Origin: Yamadazyma tenuis
Lineage: Eukaryota; Ascomycota; Pichiomycetes; Serinales; Debaryomycetaceae
Assembly (NCBI RefSeq): GCF_029203305.1
Contig: NC_089466.1
Coordinates: 372,001-436,000 of the forward strand
Reading direction: 5' to 3'
Length of the DNA stretch: 64,000 nucleotides
The position numbers and the translations under genes are program-made. This document shows, one piece after another, positions 47,544-56,571 of this stretch (within the stretch, counting starts at the first letter, position 1; every line of letters starts with the position of its first letter). The notes beneath the pieces are model-generated. The model did no database searches, was not told the origin of the DNA, and worked only from the letters and a program-made list of their open reading frames with translations.

Positions 47544-49181
47544 ATGCTGGGAGACTTAAAGGTCACTTCAGAAAGTGATTCTTCATTAGTAAAGGTCTCC
47601 AACACCCTCGAATCCCTGTCACAACATGATATTCCATCCATGTCATGGTGGGGTAGCTTTAAGGATGGGTTTAAACCTTCCCCATATTGTACCACAGTTG
47701 ATACCACGAATCTCACTGATATCGAAAGAGCCAACAAAGGTGTTGAACAAACGGTGTTGAATAAAGACCTTAAAAATAGACATCTTCAAATGTTAAGTTT
47801 AGGAGGGACTTTGGGAACCGGATTGTTGATAGGTTCGGGGTCGGCATTAGCGACCGGAGGACCAGCAGCATTAATTATCGGTTGGGGGATAATTGGAACC
47901 ATGGTGTTTAACACTGTGCATGCATTGGGAGAGCTTTGTGTTGCCCTTCCAGTTTCAGGAGCTTTTTCCAGTTATGCAACAAGGTTTATTGATTCTTCGT
48001 GGGGATTTGCAGTCGGTTGGAACTATGCCCTTATGTGGCTTATAGTGTTACCATTGGAATTAGTGGCTGCTGCTATTTCGATCCAATTTTGGAATTCAAA
48101 TATAAACCCAGTTGCCTGGGTGAGTGTCTTCTACATTTTAATCGTTGCTATTAATTTGTTTGGCGTTAAAGGATATGGAGAAGCAGAATTTATATTATCT
48201 ACATTCAAAGTAATTGCTCTCTCAGGGTTTATAATCTTGGGGGTAATTTTGGTATGTGGTGGAGGGCCTACACATGAGTTTATTGGAAGTAGATATTGGA
48301 AAGATCCGGGTCCTTTTGCTAATGGTTTTAAGGGCGTGTGTTCAGTGTTTGTTACTGCATCTTATAGTTTAGCAGGTTCCGAGTTAGTTGGACTTGCAGC
48401 ATCTGAATCCGAAGATCCTTCCAAGACGTTACCAAAAGCCATTAGACAAGTTTTCTGGAGGATCTTCTTCTTCTTTTTCATAACGTTGACAATAGTGGGA
48501 TTGCTTGTTCCTTATACTTCTTCAAATTTATTTGGTTCTGGTTCTGCTGTATCACCATTTGTGATAGCCATTAACAATGCCCACATCAAAGTATTACCAT
48601 CCATTTTCAATGCAGTTATCCTTGTTTCAGTAATTTCAGTAGGGAATTCTGCCGTATATGGATGTTCACGTACAATTCAAAGTCTTGGTGCTCAGGGCCT
48701 AGCTCCAAAATTTTGTGCTTATGTGGATAAGCGAGGAAGACCTTTAGGCGGGCTTCTTGTGGCAGCAGTATTTGGTTTGTTGTGTTTCCTAAGTGCATAC
48801 AAAGACGAGGAATCTATCTTTGCTTGGTTGTTGAGTATAAGTGGGTTACTGACAATATTCCTGTGGATTAACATAGGGGTATGTCATATAAGGTTCAGAA
48901 TGGCACTTAAACTTCATGGTAAAACCACTGATGATTTGGAGTTTGTCTCGATAGGAGGAATTTGGGGATCAATCTATTCAATTGTCTTATTGATATTGGT
49001 CTTGATAGCACAATTCTGGGTTGCATTATTTCCTGTTGGAGGGGACGGTTCTCCGAATGCTAGAATTTTTTTTCAGAATTACCTTGGCGTCATTGTGATC
49101 TTGGTATTCTACTTGGCTCATAAGTTGTATTCGAAAAATTGGAGACTATGCGTACCCCTTTATTCAGTGAAACTTGACTGA
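47544..49181 (+). CDS. Gap1-type amino-acid permease lacking the C-terminal tail
   Basis: A 545-residue, 12-span amino acid/polyamine/cation permease of the yeast YAT family. GGTLGTGLLIGSGSALATGG is the substrate-binding TM1 loop. VLPLELVAAAISIQFW, FGVKGYGEAEF, GFKGVCSVFVTASYSLAGSE and ASESEDPSKTLPKAIRQVFW are typical of the Gap1/Agp group. The N-terminal tail (about 80 residues) ends at LKNRHLQMLSLGGTLGTG. After TM12 the protein stops at WRLCVPLYSVKLD. Gap1 continues for about 45 residues there, with signals for ER exit and ubiquitin-linked turnover. Its 3' end overlaps the antisense second exon of the MTL alpha2 gene by 22 bp. Substrate unknown. Confidence 0.88.
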   Translation: MLGDLKVTSESDSSLVKVSNTLESLSQHDIPSMSWWGSFKDGFKPSPYCTTVDTTNLTDIERANKGVEQTVLNKDLKNRHLQMLSLGGTLGTGLLIGSGSALATGGPAALIIGWGIIGTMVFNTVHALGELCVALPVSGAFSSYATRFIDSSWGFAVGWNYALMWLIVLPLELVAAAISIQFWNSNINPVAWVSVFYILIVAINLFGVKGYGEAEFILSTFKVIALSGFIILGVILVCGGGPTHEFIGSRYWKDPGPFANGFKGVCSVFVTASYSLAGSELVGLAASESEDPSKTLPKAIRQVFWRIFFFFFITLTIVGLLVPYTSSNLFGSGSAVSPFVIAINNAHIKVLPSIFNAVILVSVISVGNSAVYGCSRTIQSLGAQGLAPKFCAYVDKRGRPLGGLLVAAVFGLLCFLSAYKDEESIFAWLLSISGLLTIFLWINIGVCHIRFRMALKLHGKTTDDLEFVSIGGIWGSIYSIVLLILVLIAQFWVALFPVGGDGSPNARIFFQNYLGVIVILVFYLAHKLYSKNWRLCVPLYSVKLD

Positions 49182-49774
49182 TCCACCTTAAGAATATCAA
49201 CTACTCTTTTTGATACCCCTTTTAAGCACCGGCTTTTATTATGAACCCTAAAATGTTAGTTGTGTACAAACAAATTTTACTTATTAGAAACATACCAATT
49301 TCTTACTTGAACATCCGTGAGGCTTGCTCTCTCTGCAATATCTTGGAAAGATTTCTTACTGATACGGGACAAATCCTTGTGAACTAAATACCAATCCTCT
49401 AGCTCCTCCTTTTGGTTCGCCTGTAACCTTTGCACCCTTCTTTTCAAAAGTTTGTCATTATGAACGTACTTAAATTTAGGTTCCTGGTCAGCACCTTCTT
49501 CCTGCTTTTTCTTTGAAATGATATCCATATTTTGCCTCTCGATGCCCAAGACCAAAATCAACTGTGCCAATGAGCGAAGTTTCATTAATTGTTTGCTTTC
49601 TGATGGTCTCATAGAAGAATAATTGAATTGTTCAATCTCATAATTGCAATACAACACCTTTGACTGAAGGGCATCGGTATTCAATGTGTGCTGGGTACAC
49701 AATGAGAGTAAAATATCCTTCAATCCATTCTCAATAAATGTAACTGATTCTAAGCAAAGTGGTTCATGGCTCAT
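49160..49774 (-). CDS. MTLALPHA2: MTL alpha2 homeodomain regulator, two exons (49774..49296, 49247..49160)
   Basis: Mating-type regulator; alpha2 with a1 represses haploid/white-cell programmes in CTG yeasts. The unspliced frame stops at 49277 inside the third homeodomain helix. A 48-nt intron (49248-49295, GTATGT, ACTAAC, TTTTAG) joins exon 1 to an 88-nt exon 2 and yields 188 residues. Spliced, helix 3 reads VQVRNWVHNKSR, with the invariant Asn51 and the alpha2-type Arg54. Helix 1 to helix 3 spacing (LEDWY to RNW, 35 residues from Leu to Trp) has the three-residue TALE insertion of alpha2 and not the 60-residue a1 spacing. It is divergent from the OBP gene. Exon 2 overlaps the permease 3' end. 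Confidence 0.78.
49248..49295 (-). other. Spliceosomal intron of the MTL alpha2 gene (48 nt)
   Basis: Read on the minus strand, it starts GTATGT, the yeast 5' site, at 49295. The branch-point core ACTAAC lies at 49255-49260, and TTTTAG ends at 49248. It interrupts the Trp48 codon of the homeodomain (TG|G). The short branch-to-acceptor distance is usual in CTG yeasts. Confidence 0.8.
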
Positions 49775-49936
49775 TGTTCAAGTTCTAGCTGCACTATAAC
49801 TAAAGCTCAGATGCGATTTATCACACTCCAATTATCCTTTAGCAACAATATAATGTCGTGTGCCCCCCATTTTTTTAATACTCCTGAAGTTCTCATTTCT
49901 TGTGTATCAATCAACAAATAAATATTGAGTCACTAA
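49775..49936. promoter_or_regulatory. Divergent promoter MTL alpha2 / OBP-alpha
   Basis: A 162-bp spacer inside the idiomorph that drives alpha2 leftward and OBP rightward. I could not identify a confident a1-alpha2 or alpha1-Mcm1 operator in it. Confidence 0.45.
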
Positions 49937-51142
49937 ATGGGGTTAACTTCAAAGTTAAGACTTAGAAAGGACAACAGTCAAGACTCGGTTGATAATGGTC
50001 TGCAATCTGCTGATGATGTGGACGAAATGGACAATGAGAACCAATCCATTCTTCTAAGTATTATAGCCCAGTTAAGGCCAGGTTCGGATTTGACCAGGAT
50101 CACCCTTCCAACTTTTGTTTTGGAAAAGAAATCTATGCTCGAAAGGATTGGTAATGCTTTCTTTACGCCACAGCTTCTTTTAGAAGCGAATGGAACAGAT
50201 GATCCATTGAGGAGATTCATGTTGATTGTTATATGGTATTTGTCAGGGTGGCACATAGCCCCCAAGGCAGTAAAGAAGCCATTAAATCCTGTTCTAGGCG
50301 AAATTTTCTCCTGCTATTGGGATGATTTACCCGAGAATAAGAAAGCATTCTACATTGCTGAACAGACTTCACATCATCCACCGAAATCTTCGTATTTTTA
50401 CCTTCTTCCAGAACTGAAAATCAAAGTAGACGGTGTAGTTGTTCCAAGATCAAAGTTCTTAGGGAATTCGTCTGCTGCAATGATGGAGGGCCTAGCAAGA
50501 TTGACATTGGGAGAACATGATGAGGAGTACACCATGACCCAACCAAATATCTACTGTCGTGGAATTTTGTTTGGTAAGCTCAAGTATGAACTTGGTGACC
50601 AAATGACAATCAAATGTGAGAAACTTGGCTTTGAAGCAAGCATTGAATTCAAAACCAAAGGTTTTATAAGCGGTGATTACGATGTAATTGAGGGTGTTAT
50701 CAAAGATTCATCCTCACAAAAGATTTTGGCGTCTGTTTCAGGTAAGTGGAATGAGGTGATGACGATAAGTCCAACAGACGTAAAGCTCGAACCTATAGTA
50801 TTGGATACCAGAAAGGCTCTGGTGAACACACCAAGTGTTAAGCCCTTAGAACATCAAGCTGATAACGAATCAAGAAAGTTATGGAAGAAGACTATTGATG
50901 CTTTGCATAAGCGAGACCATACAGTTGCAACTGAAGAAAAATTTAAGGTGGAAGAAGCACAGAGAATAAGAGCCAAAGAAAGGGTAGCTAACGGCGAAGA
51001 TTTTGTTCCCGCTATATTCAAACCAGTACAAGATGATGTTCCCTTTGTTCTCAGGAAAGAAATGAATGTGAAAGACGAAGACCCTCAATATTTGATCCAC
51101 GAATTGTTGGACTTGCACCCTATAACTGGTTTCAATGAGTAA
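49937..51142 (+). CDS. OBPALPHA: OBP-alpha: Osh6/Osh7-type oxysterol-binding-related protein
   Basis: Lipid transfer protein. The Osh6/7 branch carries phosphatidylserine from ER to plasma membrane in exchange for PI4P. The 401-residue product is an ORD only, without PH or FFAT. LRPGSDLTRITLPTFVLEKK and HIAPKAVKKPLNPVLGE match Osh6/7 as recalled. The PI4P-head signature EQTSHHPP is at 142-149, followed by SKFLGNSSAAMM and ESRKLWKK. The C-terminus is about 40 residues shorter than in Osh7. Codons 160 and 295 are CTG where I recall Ser in Osh6/7. Its place in the MTL is diagnostic of the CTG clade. A diverged allele is expected in a-type strains. Confidence 0.9.
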   Translation: MGLTSKLRLRKDNSQDSVDNGLQSADDVDEMDNENQSILLSIIAQLRPGSDLTRITLPTFVLEKKSMLERIGNAFFTPQLLLEANGTDDPLRRFMLIVIWYLSGWHIAPKAVKKPLNPVLGEIFSCYWDDLPENKKAFYIAEQTSHHPPKSSYFYLLPELKIKVDGVVVPRSKFLGNSSAAMMEGLARLTLGEHDEEYTMTQPNIYCRGILFGKLKYELGDQMTIKCEKLGFEASIEFKTKGFISGDYDVIEGVIKDSSSQKILASVSGKWNEVMTISPTDVKLEPIVLDTRKALVNTPSVKPLEHQADNESRKLWKKTIDALHKRDHTVATEEKFKVEEAQRIRAKERVANGEDFVPAIFKPVQDDVPFVLRKEMNVKDEDPQYLIHELLDLHPITGFNE

Positions 51143-51270
51143 TACGTGTTCGAGTTAGTATAGTATATACATTAATAAATTTTGTTTTGTATGCAATCTT
51201 GTTTAATTTGTTGTTTTTCAAAACTGCGCGACTCGAATTATAGAAAACTAATTCTGACACTGTTGATGCA

Positions 51271-54123
51271 ATGAGCATGGCAGAGGAGGAGAATCGGCCT
51301 TTGCTTGAGCTTATAAACTCTAAAGATTTCGACATTCCTCAGTGTCTCAAGTATTTAAGAATCCACACAAAAACTATAGGTATACACCACTTCCTCATTC
51401 TGAAACTATCCACCTACAGTTATGAAGAAATCGAGTTTTACATTCCCCAATTCATTCAACTACTTGTTTCTTTCGAAACCAATTCTATGGCCTTAGAAGA
51501 CTTTTTGTTGGACTTCTCTTCGTTATTCCCTCATTTCAGTCTTATCGTGTTCTGGAATTTACAGGCTTATGTATTTGAACTTCGAAATGATCCCGAATCT
51601 TATTCATTTCAAACTGTCCGGAGATTCATTAATCAGCTCCAAAATATAATGTTTAACTCAGATCTCCCGGTTAAGAATCCTCATGAATTTCGGGAAAATC
51701 TTCACCCTGGGTTAGTTACAATCGGTTCAATTGCTGCTTCTTTTGCATTACCCAATAGCACCTACTATACTTTGCCTGTTATTAAATCCCAATCAAAACA
51801 ACAGAAAGCTTTTGTTTTTCATCTTGCTAACTTTCAGAAAGCACTAACGAAGAACTTAACCTTGAAGAACCTGCGTATTTCTTCTGAGTCAATAGACGAT
51901 GCGTCCTTGAAACTTCCACAGAAACCAGCCTCAATTTCTCTGCCAAAAGTCTCTCAGACTTTCGGATATTCATCAGAGAGAAACAGTATGGTATTGACTG
52001 GTGAAGATGGAATTATTTCTTCAGATGATGAAGAAAGAATGTCACTGGACTCCATACGGCCTTCAAATTACACCGGTTCCAAGACATTGAATGAAATCGA
52101 GGAAGCTTTAAAAATTAATACAACAATTAAGTCAAAGAAGAGCACTGGTCAATTATCCAGGCACAGAAGTCTTGAGCTTATTCAGTCTCCTAAACCAAAT
52201 ACGTTATCCCAGTCCTTGCCTGATTTAAGGGAATCACAAGGCTCCCCTGTAAGGCCATATATCTCCCCCGCCGAGTCAGAAACTTCTTTAAATTTGCCTC
52301 ATTACAATTCTGTTAACTCTAAAGAGAGTATATTACCAAATTACTCACTGGCTAGCTTTCATTCTCAACAAAGAATGCTTTTTGCCAATTATGCTAGGAA
52401 GGAGACCGATTTCATAATGTCCTTGCAAAATGTATCTTTCAGGCTTTCTCAAATTCCCAAGGAAGCACGATTATCTGCTCTCCGTGCAGAATTATCAATG
52501 ATAAATGATACCATATTGCCTGCTGAAATCGACATCCCCCAGCTTCTTCCCTTGACTAGCAATAGGAATAAGAAGTACCACAAGATTTTGAAACTTAATG
52601 TGAATGAGGCATGTGTTCTCAATTCCGCTGAAAGAGTCCCATTTTTGCTACTCATTGAATATTTAAGTGATGAGTTTGACTTTGATCCTTCCAGTGAAGC
52701 AAATCTTAGAATAATCAATAGCCAGCTTTCACGAAGCAGCTTTGAGAAGTCAACCAGTGTGACTAAAAGAGATATTGGTCCATATTCAGCGGTGAACTTG
52801 GAAAATGATGAAGGAGATCCAAGTTCTGATACTACCGGGTCAATGGTTAATGAAGAAACTGACTTAGGTGATTTGAAAGACCTCAATAATTGGAAAAGTG
52901 AACAGGATTTGAATAAGTTAAAACTTCTTGAAGGACAAAATATTAGGAATGAAGAGTTGCGTGGTAGCAGCCCTCAACTTACTGATGTCCCTTCCAAGGT
53001 TTTAGCAAATCAAATGAGAATAGCATCGGTTATGTTGCAACAACTTGAAGACGCAGGAAAGGAAAATACTGAACAATCAGCTTCTATTAGAAATAGAATA
53101 ATTCAGTCTATGATATCTCTACAGGACCAATTTGAGGCTATCAATTATGAGAAACTCAATGAATTGAAGGGTGATGATCCGGATGCTGGAGAAAGAAAAA
53201 TGGAAAATGATTTCAAACTAGGAGAAGACTGGTTGAAGAAGAAAATGAGAATCAAAAAGGCAAGCGTCTACGGACACTTGAAGAACTGGGACTTGTGTTC
53301 AGTTATCGCCAAAAATGGTGATGACTTACCGCAAGAAGCATTTGCTTGTCAATTGATCACTATTGTTTCCAACATTTGGAAAGCCGAGGAAGTACCAGCT
53401 TGGACAAAGAAAATGAGAATTTTAATCACAAGCGCTAATACAGGGTTAGTTGAAACGATCAATAATGCCATGTCAATTCACTCTATAAAAAAATCTTTAA
53501 CCGAGCATTCAATAGCTGGTGGTGATAATTCTAAAGGAAGAATTTTTAGCCTTCTGGATTATTTTGAGAAGTTGTTTGGCCCAACCTCTCTATCGAAGTA
53601 CAAAAAATCACAAGAGAATTTTGCAAGAAGTCTCGCAAGTTACTCCATATTGTCCTACATTTTCCAAATTAAGGACAGGCATAATGGAAATATTATGGTT
53701 GATAATGAGGGGCATATAATTCATATCGATTTTGGATTCATTCTATCTAATTCTCCCGGAAGCCTAAATTTCGAAGCAGCCCCTTTCAAATTCACCCAAG
53801 AATATGTTGATTTATTGGGAGGATTTGATTCAGTTTATTATGCACTTTTCCAAGAGGTTTGCAAAAAGTGCTTCAAGGCTGTCAGAAAACATTCCGAGCA
53901 GATAATTGATATTGTTGAATTGATGCAAAAAGATTCTACACTCCCTTGCTTCAAGAACGGGGAGAACACGAGTGTTTTATTAAAACAACGGTTGCAATTA
54001 CAACTTTCAGACGATCAGGTAGATTCATTTGTTGAAATATCGCTCATATCCAAGAGTCTTGGAAGTATGTACACAAGATTATACGACCAATATCAAATGG
54101 TCACACAAGGTATATATAATTGA
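51271..54123 (+). CDS. PIKALPHA: PIK-alpha: phosphatidylinositol 4-kinase Pik1
   Basis: Makes PI4P at the Golgi and in the nucleus; essential for secretion. The 950-residue product has the N-terminal lipid-kinase-unique helical domain (about 1-125), a long Ser-rich middle region (about 195-375) and a short Frq1-like binding region. The PI3/4-kinase catalytic domain runs from about 650 to the end. The catalytic loop DRHNGN is at 802-807 and the metal-binding DFG at 820-822 (HIDFGF). S. cerevisiae Pik1 is 1066 aa. It follows OBP in the same orientation, with a 128-bp gap, as one of the three non-sex genes of the MTL idiomorph. Confidence 0.94.
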   Translation: MSMAEEENRPLLELINSKDFDIPQCLKYLRIHTKTIGIHHFLILKLSTYSYEEIEFYIPQFIQLLVSFETNSMALEDFLLDFSSLFPHFSLIVFWNLQAYVFELRNDPESYSFQTVRRFINQLQNIMFNSDLPVKNPHEFRENLHPGLVTIGSIAASFALPNSTYYTLPVIKSQSKQQKAFVFHLANFQKALTKNLTLKNLRISSESIDDASLKLPQKPASISLPKVSQTFGYSSERNSMVLTGEDGIISSDDEERMSLDSIRPSNYTGSKTLNEIEEALKINTTIKSKKSTGQLSRHRSLELIQSPKPNTLSQSLPDLRESQGSPVRPYISPAESETSLNLPHYNSVNSKESILPNYSLASFHSQQRMLFANYARKETDFIMSLQNVSFRLSQIPKEARLSALRAELSMINDTILPAEIDIPQLLPLTSNRNKKYHKILKLNVNEACVLNSAERVPFLLLIEYLSDEFDFDPSSEANLRIINSQLSRSSFEKSTSVTKRDIGPYSAVNLENDEGDPSSDTTGSMVNEETDLGDLKDLNNWKSEQDLNKLKLLEGQNIRNEELRGSSPQLTDVPSKVLANQMRIASVMLQQLEDAGKENTEQSASIRNRIIQSMISLQDQFEAINYEKLNELKGDDPDAGERKMENDFKLGEDWLKKKMRIKKASVYGHLKNWDLCSVIAKNGDDLPQEAFACQLITIVSNIWKAEEVPAWTKKMRILITSANTGLVETINNAMSIHSIKKSLTEHSIAGGDNSKGRIFSLLDYFEKLFGPTSLSKYKKSQENFARSLASYSILSYIFQIKDRHNGNIMVDNEGHIIHIDFGFILSNSPGSLNFEAAPFKFTQEYVDLLGGFDSVYYALFQEVCKKCFKAVRKHSEQIIDIVELMQKDSTLPCFKNGENTSVLLKQRLQLQLSDDQVDSFVEISLISKSLGSMYTRLYDQYQMVTQGIYN

Positions 54124-54236
54124 TCATTTGTATGCTATTAAATATACTGCGAATTATTTTAAAGGGTCCCCCTCGCCAAGGTTACAAGAGGATAGATCAA
54201 AAATACCGCATTTTAAATTACCAGCTAACTCAACAG

Positions 54237-54773
54237 ATGAAAACAGCTCCTAAATATACTATTCACAGGTTCAGGATGAAACTTGAAGGATCAAATGTCA
54301 TCCAAACAAGGCCGACATCGTCTGACAATAGAATAGATGACTCAAGTTTGCAAGCCATATATCTTACAAATGAATTACCTCCCCTACCTAAGGCTTCTCA
54401 AGCTTTGAAAAGAATGTTACTTCATTTTAACAACGATAAGAGGACAACCCCTAAGAAAATAAAGAAGACCAAAATGTTCAAACGTCTTAATGCGTTCATA
54501 GCTTTCCGCTCCTTTTACAGCCAGTGCATCTCAACAACCGAAAGTCAGCGTAAACTATCAAGTCAACTTTCAACAATTTGGAAACTGGATATTAACAAGG
54601 AAATATGGAAGAGATATGCATTTGAGTATAACAAAACTAATCGCACAACTAATTTCAATGACTGGTTGTGTAATGCATTGGACATGGGCGTCATCGAAAA
54701 CCAACAAAGGATCATCCAGTCTAGAATTGTATCTATTCCTATTGAAGATGTTATACTCACATGGGATCCTTAA
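54237..54773 (+). CDS. MTLALPHA1: MTL alpha1 alpha-box regulator
   Basis: The alpha-cell activator; with Mcm1 it turns on alpha-specific genes. The 178-residue product contains the alpha-box (about 77-138): RLNAFIAFRSFYSQ, then LSSQLSTIWKLD, IWKRYAFEYNK and NFNDWL. This parallels the S. cerevisiae MATalpha1 pattern LNSFMAFRAYYSQ, WHAD, IWDYFAQQYN and FVEWL. The alpha-box is an HMG-related fold found only in mating-type proteins. I choose the ATG at 54237 because it leaves 113 bp after PIK1. An earlier ATG at 54132, only 8 bp past the PIK1 stop, would add 35 residues. The 3' end is 5 bp from the convergent PAP1 stop. Confidence 0.88.
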   Translation: MKTAPKYTIHRFRMKLEGSNVIQTRPTSSDNRIDDSSLQAIYLTNELPPLPKASQALKRMLLHFNNDKRTTPKKIKKTKMFKRLNAFIAFRSFYSQCISTTESQRKLSSQLSTIWKLDINKEIWKRYAFEYNKTNRTTNFNDWLCNALDMGVIENQQRIIQSRIVSIPIEDVILTWDP

Positions 54774-54778
54774 ACTGG

Positions 54779-56461
<1,683 letters not shown>

Positions 56462-56571
56462 CTACAATTCTGAAAAATGTGAGAATTTAGAACCATCCAA
56501 AAGTTCGCAAATATAGTAGTTTCTATTGTACACAGAGACACTCAGTTCTCAGACTTATATACAGACCATTA

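Noticed and set aside
49277..49774. Homeodomain gene read as MTLa1
   Set aside because: The homeodomain has the three extra residues between helix 1 and 2 (TALE spacing) found in alpha2; a1 lacks them. The alpha1 gene in the same idiomorph agrees.
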